DNA from: Lotus japonicus
Lineage: Eukaryota; Streptophyta; Magnoliopsida; Fabales; Fabaceae
Assembly (NCBI RefSeq): GCF_012489685.1
Contig: NC_080045.1
Span: 11,681,648-11,745,647 of the forward strand
Direction: 5' to 3'
Length of the DNA: 64,000 nt
Made by a program: the position numbers and the translations under genes. The notes under the pieces are model-generated. The model ran no database searches. It saw nothing but the letters and a program-made list of their open reading frames with translations, and was not told the origin of the DNA. Below are positions 11,336-21,914 of the stretch, one piece after another. The first letter of the stretch is position 1; every line of letters begins with the position of its first letter.

Positions 11336-11611
11336 ATGGCAGGAGTGAGCGCACATTCCTATTGACCTCAATCAAATTTCATGGAATCCCGTGATATTCT
11401 TCGTTATCACTTTTGGGTATAATCAAAACTTTCCTTTCTGCTCCATTCCAGTTTCAAATTGATGTATTCGTTTTGAATTTCAAGCTTCAACTCTTCTGTA
11501 TTAGTTGTCTTATTCCCTTATAAGAATTTTTGAATTCAAATTTTAACAAGATTCTATATTTACATTTCTCATTAAATTTCTTTCCGTTCTCCCCTTTCAA
11601 ATTTTGAACAT

Positions 11612-12047
11612 GTGTTTTCAGTTTTGTATGTGTTATCTTTGTTCAATGTTTTGAGGATGTTTTGGATCCTTCAGAGAAACAACTGGTGGTCTTTGATTCT
11701 CAGAGGGGTCAAGGGTCCTGCGGGTGTTATGACGCGGGCGAGAGCGGCGTTGGCCTTAGGGGTTCGATTAGGATTGTCTTATTCTTGCTCTGATGAGGAG
11801 GCTCTTCAAGGTATAGCAGCTAATATTAGCTCTCGTGGGTTTAGTTAGTGATGTTTAGAGGGTGCTTGTTGGCTTGCCCGGGGTTCTTTTTGGTGTTTTT
11901 TGTCTACCCTTGTTGGTTTAGGTTCCTTTGGGTTTTATTGGTTGATTTTTTTGGGGGCTGGGTATAGTGAGCTTGGTTTAGCTTTTTGGTGTACTAATCA
12001 TCTTTTGTTATATATATAATTCTCCTTTTGCTTTCAAAAAAAAATCT
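11612..12047 (+). mobile_element. LINE-derived 3' fragment ending in poly(A)
   Basis: A frame reads RARAALALGVRLGLSYSC and SDEEALQGIA, then stops; about 200 bp of T/G-rich non-coding sequence follows and the copy ends in nine A's near 12036-12044. The same W/L-LGxxLGLxYxxSD pattern occurs on the minus strand at 53899-54345, also followed by a poly(A) end. I recall this motif from the tail of plant LINE ORF1-type proteins before the endonuclease, but that is memory, not a search. Confidence 0.4.
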
Positions 12048-12326
12048 TTGTTCAATGTTCAGTATTTCTCCCTCTCCATATTCTCATCTTCTCTTCATGG
12101 CTATTTCAAGTAAGCCTCTTCTCTCTTCCCTATCCGCTCCACCTACTGTGTTGCCCCTTTTCACATGATTTATTTCAGTTTTTTGAATTTCACCAGCAGG
12201 AAAAAAATTTAGTCTTTTGTTTGATAATTTATTGTGTTTCACGCTCTTATCCTATAAACCTGGAAATCTTATATTAGTTCGACAGTTTAGATTTTGTTGC
12301 CTGGATTTTGAATTGTGGATTTGCAC

Positions 12327-12405
12327 TTTGCAGGACAGTGTGGACAACAACAGAGGCCATGGCAAGTTTGTCTCTGTCGAAAAAATACTCACCGAGCAGC
12401 AGGTG
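12327..12405 (+). pseudogene. Possible first exon of the captured SWS1-like gene
   Basis: Between a TTTGCAG acceptor-like site and GT after GAGCAGCAG there is a short open piece with an ATG reading MASLSLSKKYSPSSR. It lies shortly upstream of the recognisable SWS1-like exon and may be its 5' exon, but an in-between exon-like piece at 12506-12555 contains stops. Connection is inferred only from position. Confidence 0.25.
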
Positions 12406-12589
12406 TTTGGTATGTCTTGCCTTTGGTTTGTCCATGTTTGGATGTTTGTGTTTTCTTATTTATGTTTTTTGTTTGAATTCTGACCATGTCTTATCAACAT
12501 TGCAGAGAATGGCTACTCCATGAACATAACAATGAAGATTGAGTGGTTTTGCTAGCGATAATTCAACTTCTTCATTTTTGTTTTGGTAG

Positions 12590-12837
12590 CTGTGGATCTT
12601 CTCAGAAAATTGTTGAGTAGTCGAAAGGAACCAAAACATATTCCTGATCTGTTATTGGCTTCTGACATTTGTTGTGAGAATTCCAGTCCAGCACTCTGCT
12701 TCAATGTAAAGATAGCATACCAATGTACAAGAGACTTATTCTTATTTGACAATAACTTCGAGGGAGCCACTAGAATAGTGGATCAAAAAGGAGTCAAGAT
12801 GATTTCTGGTCACCCCAGTGGAAGGTTCATCTTTCAG
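12590..12837 (+). pseudogene. Captured exon of a SWS1/SSN2 (ZSWIM7-like) recombination gene
   Basis: Bounded by an AG acceptor (GGTAG|C) and a GT donor (TTTCAG|GT). It encodes about 82 residues ending LFLFDNNFEGATRIVDQKG, VKMISGHPSGRFIFQV. Family knowledge: the pattern F-L-F-x(3)-F-x-A-T-R-I-V-D-Q-x-G-V-x-x-I-S-x-x-P-S-G-R-x-x-F-Q-V is the hallmark just before the SWIM zinc finger of the SWS1 homologue (ZSWIM7 in animals, SUPPRESSOR OF SNI1 2 in Arabidopsis), a Shu-complex-type partner of Rad51 paralogs in homologous recombination. The downstream SWIM finger (CxC...CxH) is not found in the following 2 kb, so this is a truncated capture carried by the Helitron, probably not a working gene. Confidence 0.6.
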
Positions 12838-13693
12838 GTTCTTATTCTCACATTCACGCCACTCTTGCTTTGAATTTTTTGCCTCTACCAATCAACAAAT
12901 CCAGGATCCATTTCAATTGGATTAGTGGATTTTGATTCATAGTTGGAAGTTTGGTGGACTTCCTTGCTTTTTTTTCCAAGGTCAAAACATATGGTCAGGG
13001 GTTTCCCCCTTTGTTAATTTTACATGTTTTCCTTCAATGATGCTTGCATAAAATTTTGTGACTTTATCAGTTAGTCTCCTTTGAGTTTTTTATTTTTTAT
13101 TTGCAATGACCCGTGCCAATTTTGAGTATGTGCATTATTTAATGGTTCATGGTAGGGTTTGACATACAATCTGATATAGAAATCCTGTCCTTGGGCCTTT
13201 CATGAGCAGTTTTCTCTAAACTCGTGCCAGTAAAGTAAGCATGCCAAGTTCAATGCTCATAAGTCATAAGCTGATTTTTCTATTTGATGGTTAGCATAGC
13301 CTTCCTTAGAATTCTCCACCCAGTACTGAAAGTTGAACACAAGCTAGCCGTAACTAGGGGAAGAAAATCAAGCTTTCACTTGCATTCATGGGTTTATTAT
13401 GTTACTAACTTTGAGATGAAGTTGTTAGTAATATCATTCCTTTCTGTTTAAAATATGTTAATAGACATATTAATGATTATGCTTGGTTTTATGCATGACA
13501 CTTTGATAAATATGTAGGTATCTCCTTACAGTTTCTATTGATGTAAATTTAGCTCATTCTTTATACTTTTCCTGAACTTGCTTAAACTCATGGTTTGATT
13601 TTAATTAATAGATGACTACTACTTTGACAGTTTTTTTGTATGTTTTCATCATTTAGTTTTTAGTTTTCTAATTGTTTCCTTTATTCATTGCAG

Positions 13694-14500
13694 TTCTATG
13701 CAAACATTATTGAACAAATAGGGTACTTGGTGAGTGATTACTTACATAATGTTCTGGTCTTACTTTAAATAATATGTGCACTTAAAATGAGAACAGACTC
13801 TCTAATTTGATGCTCTTCAACAGAACACAATGGATTTTTTTTAGAAAAATTAGATTCACTCAAGTGAGTGTGTTTTTTTTCCTTCTTTCTTTTAATTTGG
13901 ACTGTTACCTTTTTTTTATGGTGTTCACTCAGGGGAATGACAAAGGAGGAATCACTCTAGGATGCAGAGGAATCGTGTGTTGCATGTTGTTGATGTCCTT
14001 CATCGAGGGAGGGCTAATAAGTCCAAGGTACTTTCATGTATGTTTTATTTTTATTTTTAGTATGTTAACTTTTCAATTGAAATTATAAGTATTTGTTAAT
14101 TGACAACAAGCTCTTCCTCTACTGTATAGATTTTTTCTAATGTTCACCCAATTACATGTCTTCAATTTTGGGGTTCCATGTAACGACGAATTCTCAAAGA
14201 ACTTTTTACCTTTTTGGAAAATTTATGCTATGAACTGAGTTTTTAATGTTTTGAAAGAAAGAAAGCAGCCAATATACTTTGCATAATCCATTTATGTTAT
14301 ATGTTTCCTGAGTTTGCTTTGTGTGTGCTCTAATGTATCATGTTTCTTGACGTTATGAGTATTGTTCTTTGTCAGTGTTTGGTCGAGACATGAAGCAGGT
14401 GTTTGAAGATAGATATTTGTCACCTGAAGATTTTCAAGCCCCAGAAAAAGAAGGCACCAGAGATAATCTTTGGGGGCTCCCTGTCAAGGAACTTCCTTAA
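13694..14500 (+). pseudogene. Captured multi-exon gene fragment, unrecognised
   Basis: A chain of small exon-like pieces with AG...GT borders: 13694-13731 (FYANIIEQIGYL), 13825-13863, 13934-14029, and a last one from 14375 reading VFGRDMKQVFEDRYLSPEDF and then APEKEGTRDNLWGLPVKELP before a stop. The last exon looks like genuine conserved protein. One internal piece reads through only in a frame with an early stop, so the set is probably broken. I do not recognise the family. Confidence 0.4.
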
Positions 14501-14940
14501 AATTTCCAGAAAAATGCTTAGCTTGGTAAATGATGCAGTTGAACCTAAAACCTTTCGGCTACTTCACTAGAGACTACCAGTCTACCACTGAATTACTTTT
14601 ATCTCGAGATCTCTTAATTAGTAATGTAGACTCCCCTTTCCTGTTTGTTAAGTCTGATCCAACTTATTGTTCAATACACACTTTCCTATTTGGAAGCTAT
14701 GCTAGAATCCATTTATTTGTCAATATCATTGTCTTATGATGTCGAGTACTGGACCCATGACCTCATGATGACTACAATACATACAATGTATTTTCAAATT
14801 GTTAGTATTAGATTAGATGGGAGGACAATTCAAGATTTTGTTGGTGACAATAAAATTCAAAAAAAAGTATTGCACTTTATTTGATGGAGAAAATGTCACA
14901 GTTCACATAACAGAGTGAACAATAAAAGAGGCTTAAACAA

Positions 14941-15186
14941 ACTTAGTCCCTGCAAAATACATCATTTTTGTTTTTCATCCCTGAAAAGTATTTTTTGTTT
15001 AACATCCTCCCAAAATTAATTATTTTGTTTTTAGTCCTTACTATCACATTTTTCTTCCAATCTAAATGGAATTACATAGAAGTTTAATTTTCTAAAAACA
15101 AAATGTTTAATTTTGGGAGGATGTTAAACAAAAAAAATATTTTCCAGGACGAAAAACAAAAATGATGTATTTTGTAGGGACTAAAA
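14941..15186. mobile_element. Foldback MITE inside the Helitron, about 246 bp
   Basis: Left arm ACTTAGTCCCTGCAAAATAC and the right-end inverted version (GTATTTTGTAGGGACTAAA) bracket long complementary arms, including CATCCTCCCAAAATTAA against TTAATTTTGGGAGGATG. Palindromic throughout with a short AT-rich loop, as in other foldback elements of this window. No certain target duplication. Confidence 0.7.
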
Positions 15187-16639
15187 TTTCGTGGAAGCCA
15201 TTAATTTATTAACCTTTTAAAGTAAGGAAAATATTAAGTTTGACTTAGAAAACTTTATTAATTCGAAATATCAACATAAAAATTAATATTTTTTGAACAT
15301 ATTAACTATTAAATTAAAAAATTAATTTTTGAAAAAAATCAAAGTTTAAAAATTAATGATGCTATAAATTCATACAAAAAAATAGCACATAATAATCATA
15401 TTTGCTTGATAATTTAATGTCAAGGCAACTTTTTTTATTTATTTGGATTTCCTTATTGTCAATTCTCACATGACCATATCATGTGAAGATCTGAGTCTTT
15501 AATTGTATTTTAATAAAATCTAGACTCTTAATGGATATAGAAAATTAAAATTGTGTGAAAAATAATATTGACAATCAGATTTCATTAAAAAAGAAACTAA
15601 AAGTTCAAATCTTTCTCATGACTTGATCATGTGAGATTAACACACGAGGGGATAAAAAAATCACCCCATAGCCAAAATTTCATTAATTGGTAGATGATAT
15701 AGAAGCCAAAATGTCAGCTTATAAGAAACCTAACAAAATCAGGGGACCTTCTCCCACCCAAACCACAACTTGGAGGGAAGAGACATGATTTTAAATAAGC
15801 ATTATGACTTACAATTCAGGATTTAAATTCCATATTAAGCTATACTTATTCTTTTTTAGTTATAACTTTCTTTCTAATTAATTACACCAAATAATGATAT
15901 GTTCAAACGTCATTTTTTATAGATCTCATTTCCACCTATTTTTATTTATATCTCTCTCATTTTATCATCTATCAAATCTCATGCTTTCTCTCTCTTACTT
16001 TTTTTTTTCCTATCTCTCTCTCCTCCTTCCACCTCTTTCCACCTCAAAGAGAAGTGTGAAAGCTACATTATTCTTTTTTTTTTGTACATCGGAAAGATAA
16101 ATTGCACCCATCTCTCTGGACCTCCCCTACCCAACCCATATGTCCCCCAACTCCTAACACATGAGCTATCTTACGGGGGACAAAGCAACATTATTCTTAA
16201 TTACACAATCTGAATAATCTAATAATAATTCTAATTAATATTTCTCATTGATTATTTTAATTAATTCTGAAATTCACAAATAGAATGAAGATTCATATTT
16301 GAAAATAAAATTTATTTTGATTGCTTTTTTTAAATAAATCAAATATTTCGAACAAACATAAATTTCGAAAATATGATTTATAAAATACTTAAAATGTACA
16401 GGAAAGTTCCAATTTAGGATTGGAGACTGATTTATTTTCTGAAACAATTAAATATGAGAGAAAAAACAATTTTATAATTTTATTAGAAAATATTTTATTA
16501 GAAAATTAGAAAATAATATGCGCTAACAAAATTTATTTTTGAAAATTAAAAATAACATCTAAGTTCCCTACAATGATTTTTAAGCGAAATAATTTCTAAA
16601 TACTTATTAATTAATAATTGATGCAGGTACGTATACAGT
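15187..16639. other. AT-rich Helitron interior, nothing recognised
   Basis: Long AT-rich stretch with a CT-rich patch at 15930-16060. No open frame, motif or terminal repeat was identified. Confidence 0.4.
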
Positions 16640-19600
16640 TTAATTTTTAAAAAAGAGGGCTTCCTCATGTTGATATCTCATAAGATGCAAAATTGAAAAC
16701 AGGGAACGATATTGACAAAATCATCTTAGCAGAGTTGGAAGGTTGACTTATATCCCTTAACAGGGAACGATATTAACAAAATCATCTTAACAAGGAACGA
16801 TATTAACAATATTCCACGAGGCAAGGATGTGACACGTCAACAAAAGAGGTTTCGCAATTGGAAGGTTGACTTATATCCCTCCTGGTTGTAGAGAAAATTT
16901 TCACATGAGACTTTTGCTCACTATCCAGAAAGGATGTAAGAGTTATGATAATGTGAATACAGTTTATGGACAACTATTTGAAATATTCCAAGATGCATGT
17001 TAGGCTTTGGGGTTACTGGCTGATGACAAAGAGTTCATAGACGGAATAAAGGTGTCATGCAAGCTAGGTTCTGGTTACCAGTTACGACGGTTATTCGCTA
17101 CTTTGCTATTCATGTGCACAATGAGTACACCAGATTTCTTTTGGAATTCTACATGGAGGTTACTAAGCAGTAATACGAACAAATAGAATTTTGTATGAAA
17201 GAAGGACAATGCTTCAAATACTAGGTTGTTCAAAAATATTAATTTTGTGGGTTTTTTTTTGTCATTTCAAAAGGGGGTAGGCAAGACATCGTATCTGCTA
17301 GGCTTAATTCTTCTGATCTTTGAAAACATTGTAAAGTTTTAAAGCTCACTAGGAACATGAAATTAGGCATACCAGGGTCACCAGAACTTGCATCAGAGAT
17401 AAAAGAATCTACTGACTGGATTCTCAATATCAATGATTGTGATTTCGATTCAAATGAGTGTGGTGAGTCACATATTGAAATTACAGCAGATCTTTTAATA
17501 CATGATAGTGAATATCCTCTTCTGGATATGGTTGATTTTGCATTTCCCAATTTGTAGCAAAACATGAAGAATGACAAGTTTTTTGAGGAAAAATGCATAT
17601 TGTGCCCTACCTTGAAATATGTTGAAAAGGTTAATGATTTTATCTTTGAATTACTTCCAAGTAATACTAAGGAGTACTTAAGCTCCGGTAGCACTTTCAA
17701 ATCTAATGAGGACACCAAACTAGAATTAGAGTGGTTTTCTATTGAGTTCTTTAATGATATTACATGCTCCGGAATCCGAATCACAAAATAACTTTGAAGG
17801 TAGGTGCTCCGATAATGCTTTTGAGAAATATAGATCAAGCAACCGATTTATGAAATGGGACGCGACTGATAGTGGATGTTCTTGGAACAAATGCTTCAAT
17901 AATCACAAAATATTAATTTTTTTCATTGTATTTTAAATAAAATCTAGAACGGGTGCATGGGACACCCCTCCAAAGAGATCGTTGATTTAGTACACAATTT
18001 GTTGCAAAACATGAAGAATGACAAGTTTTTTGAGGAAAGATGCATATTGTGCCCTACCTTGAAATCTGTTGAAAAGGTTAATGATTTTATCTTTGAATTA
18101 CTTCCAAGTAATACTAAGGAGTACTTAAGCTCCGGTAGCACTTTCAAATCTAATGAGGACACCTAACTAGAATTAGAGTGGTTTTCTACTGAGTTCTTTA
18201 ATGATATTACATGCTCCGGAATCCGAATCACAAAATTACTTTGAAGGTAGGTGCTCCGATAATGCTTTTGAGAAATATAGATCGAGCAACCGATTTATGA
18301 AATGGGACGCGACTGATAGTGGATGATCTTGGAACAAATGCTCCAATAATCACAATATTAATTTTTTCATTGTATTTTAAATAAAATCTAGAACGGGTGC
18401 ATGTGACACCCCTCCAAAGAGATCGTTGATTTAGTGCACAAGGAGTTTCTGTTCAAGGTTGAAGGGAAGGATAAATTCGGAAAGAAGTTTAAATCAGCAT
18501 TTAACATCCTCAAAATTTGCAAAGACCAACCATAATTTTAAAATTCAAATAAAAGGTACAATTTTAAATTCTTATTGCAAAATACTGTTTTGGGGTTACT
18601 GGCTGATGACAAAGAGTTCATAGACGGAATAAAGGTGTCAAGCAAGCTAGGTTCTGGTTACCAGTTACGATGGTTATTCGCTACTTTGCTATTCATGTGC
18701 ACAATGAGTACACCAGATTTCGTTTGGAATTCTACATGGAGGTTACTAACTAATAGAATTTTGTATCAAAGAAGGACAATACTTCAAATACTAGGTTGTT
18801 CAAAAATATTAATTTTGTGGGTTTTTTTTGTCATTTTAAAAGGGGGTAGACAAGACATCGTATCTGCTAGGCTTAATTCTTCTGAGCTTCGTAAACACTG
18901 TAAAGTTTTAAAGCTCACTAGAAATATGAAATTAGGCATACTAGGGTCACAGAACATGCATCAGAGATAAAACAATCTACTGGCTGGATTCTCAATATCA
19001 ATGATTGTGATTTCAATCAAATGAGTGTGGTGAGTCACATATTGAAATTACAACAGATCTTTTAATACATGATAGTGAAAATCTTCTTCTCGATATGGTT
19101 GATTTTGCATTTCCCAATTTGTTGCAAAACATGAAGAATGACAAGTTTTTTGAGGAACGATGCATCTTATGCCCTACCTTGGAATCTGTTGAAAAGGTTA
19201 ATGATTTTGTGCTTGAATTACTTCCAAGTAATACTAAGGAGTACTTAAGCTCCGGTAGAATCAGAGTGATTTTCTACTGAGTTCTTAAATGATATTACAT
19301 GCTCCGGAATTCGAATCACAAAATAACTTTGAAGGTAGTTACTCCGATAATGCTTTTGAGAAATATAGATCAAGCAACTGATTTATGAAATGGGACGCGA
19401 CTGATAGTGGATGATCTTGGAACAAATGCTTTAATAATCACAAATTATCAAATTTTTCATTGTATTTCAAATAAAATCTAGAACGGGTGCATGAGACACC
19501 CTTCCAAAGAGATCGTTGATTTAGTGCCCAAGGAGTTTTTGTTCAAGGTTGAAGGAAAGGATAAATTCGGAAAAGAAGTTTAAATCAACATTTAACGTCC

Positions 19601-19830
19601 TTAAAATTTGCAAAGACCCAACCATAATTTCAAAATTCAAATCAAACGTACAATTTGAAAATCTTATTGCTAAATCACCGTTGTTTATATAAACATTTTT
19701 TTAATTTGTCCACCAATAGTTCATGTTATTATAATGATTTTTCTTTACTGTGAACATTACAGGATGCTGAAATTGCCACTGGGAGCTCTAGAGCCTATAA
19801 TGTTTCAGATGATTCCATTTTCCAATAAGG
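16640..19830 (+). pseudogene. Decayed Helitron Rep/PIF1-type helicase and RPA-like sequence, tandemly duplicated
   Basis: Broken frames keep recognisable Helitron words. RGLPH near 16655 (tail of the Helitron-like N-terminal/Rep region) is followed by a helicase piece reading LLADDKEFIDGIKVS and LRWLFATLLFMCTMS (18585-18760; degraded twin at 17000-17150). Next are RCILCPTLKSVEKVNDF and LLPSNTKEYLSS (17565-17700, 18005-18140, 19130-19255), and pieces fitting the GAPxMLLRNID region. These are the middle and C-terminal motifs of PIF1 helicases. After each, KEFLFKVEGKDKFGKKFKS-like text (18445-18505; 19530-19585) resembles an RPA/OB-fold tail, as in plant Helitrons. The unit at about 16996-17996 recurs at 18590-19530, with an extra copy of its second half at 18004-18440. 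Stops and frameshifts throughout. Confidence 0.72.
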
Positions 19831-20177
19831 ATTATTATCAGTTTTTTTAAGTGTAACCTTAAGTTTTACTTCATCTACAACAACTTTACTCCACTCTCGA
19901 AATTTTGCTATTATTCCAAACTTTTGCGGGTTTAGTTATCATTTTTTTCTATCATCACATATCCATCTCAAATATTTGACCCTAAAACACCGTCCTTTGC
20001 AAACACTACTAGACCAACAATGGTCTATTTTTTGGAAAAAAAAAATTATACTTCAATAAAAACAAAACACATACAAATGTGCAAAAAAATCAAATAACAA
20101 ACCACATAACTCTAATAACAAATAAAAATAAGAAATATTTGATCAACAAATTTTAAACAAACATTAGAAGTTTAATT

Positions 20178-20206
20178 CCCCGTTCAAGGCACGGGTCATC
20201 AACTAG
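20178..20206 (+). mobile_element. 3' terminus of the large Helitron
   Basis: Hairpin arms CCCGTTC / GCACGGG (one imperfect pair) followed by TCATCAACTAG and a flanking T. The small Helitron at 3863 has the perfect version of the same CCCGTGC/GCACGGG hairpin, so both use related termini. Confidence 0.8.
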
Positions 20207-21914
20207 TTTAGATATAAATTTCCAACTTTAGCACAGCGGATTTATTTTTCAACTCCAAAATAAAACATAATCCGAAAATAAATAAGAGAGTTCATAAAAT
20301 AACTCTTAACATCAATATACAAAACTAAGTGTTTCCCCGGTGTTACATAACAGAGCACGACTCCCCTAACTAAACCATAAATGAAAGACTAGCTCCTCCA
20401 ACTAACCCTCACGAGAAGCTCCACTATCCTCGGTACCTGAGCGATGTCGCATAGAACATCATTCAACAGAAGGGTGAGAACTCATATCATATGGATAAGC
20501 ATAATAATAAATAATGTAAAAACTTATAAAAATTATCCATAATTCCCTATACATGATTAAGAAGATAATTCATGAAATTTAATATAATCAATTAATTTCA
20601 CAATATGTCAATACTCCATAATTATAGCTCATATAAAGCAAATATAAATATCTCCAAATATCACAACAACAACACACACCAAAGATATCACAGTTAACAT
20701 TATTTAACATTAACAACTCCATATGGTAACATATATGACTCAAGTGTGACTCTGTGCAAATGTCTTTGGTACCAAAGTTGTTATCCTTAGCGGTATCACC
20801 GCGTCCACTCCAGACAGATAACCACCAATAAAGCCCTCGCTCTAGGCTTCAAAACCACTCCAGTTTTGGGACAAGTCACTAGCCTCCATGAGAACTAGCA
20901 AACATTGCCTCTTGACAACTATGCAGTGTATTGTGCAAAACTCCACTAACATATGCATATTCAGACCATCTCCAAGTCTTAATTATTTTAGCATATTCAT
21001 CACCTCATCACTAGCTCAACAATTCAAATCATCTCCAATTTCACAAAGCACACACTTACATGTTATCAATCACACAACATGCAATCACAGTAACTTAACA
21101 ACTTAACACATAACATCAATTCAGAAATAACATCATATAATGAACTATTAAACAGATGTAAATGAAATATAATTCATATATACCATGTTCTGCAACTATT
21201 ATACAAAAATTGGATTCTTCCTAATTTTCCCCAAAAACTCGTCATCCCCCGGCACCATCCCCCTCATGCGCGCTACCGCGCGCACCACTACCTACATGCG
21301 CCACCTCCCTCACGTGCAACCCTCGCCATGGTCACGCGCCACCGCGCCTTGCGCATCACCATGCGCGCGCACCACATCGTTTTTCGAAAACAATATTTGC
21401 ACCTAAAATGACTCATTTTATTCAAAACGGTTATAAATTGTACAGCAACCTAGACGAATTTTTAAATACCTCAAATACACTCAGAAAAATCCAATATTTT
21501 TATCATGGTTCCCTATACACGTTTTGTAAATCCCTGTAAAGTTTCAAGTCGAAATTCGAAGTAAACAATTTAGGAAAACTCTAACACTAACTGCAGTTTG
21601 TGAGAAACGAGACAGCTTAACCTATTCTCACTAAAACACCTATAACTCAAGCTACAGACGTCGGAACGACGTGAAACCAGCGGCAAAAGTTTCATAATCA
21701 CGCTTCCTATCATTACCCACTATCATACTAATCCATAGAATATGAATCCAAACCCTTACCTCTTGAAGATCAAATTCTAGGTTTTTCTTCTCTTTTCTCC
21801 CCTTCTCTCTTTCACGCTTCTTTTCTTCTGCTCTGCTAACTTCTCCAATTCTCAAATTCTGATTTCTCCCTTTCTAATTCACTCCCAACCCTTAAATAGT
21901 CTTACAATGGGCCA
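20207..21914 (-). mobile_element. Left LTR of the non-autonomous LTR element, fragment 2
   Basis: Continues the LTR from TTTAGATA onward and matches 34359-34941 closely. A 22-bp stretch present in the second LTR (near 34384-34405) is missing here. Beyond the matched part the LTR goes on alone through 21914. On the minus strand a TATA-like CTATTTAAGGG lies at about 21889-21899 with a CT-rich (AG-rich on the sense strand) region beyond, suggesting the LTR promoter. The fragment ends at GGCCA, the SIRE target site. Confidence 0.85.

Larger units (their letters stand above)
8814..20206 (+). mobile_element. 11.4-kb Helitron inserted in an LTR
   Basis: Starts TCCATAGTATATAC at 8814 after A. It ends with an imperfect hairpin (CCCGTTC...GCACGGG, 20178-20195), TCATCAA and CTAG at 20203-20206, followed by T. 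Joining the two flanks (CATAA + TTTAGATA) recreates exactly the sequence found uninterrupted at 34354-34365 in the other LTR, so both ends are fixed by a paralogous empty site. Contents, left to right: captured, intron-bearing host gene pieces (about 8900-14500), a LINE-derived fragment, a foldback MITE, then decayed Helitron Rep/helicase and RPA-like sequence (about 16640-19800). No intact Rep or helicase remains, so it is now non-autonomous. A second 5'-terminus-like sequence at 11311 hints at nesting. Confidence 0.85.
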
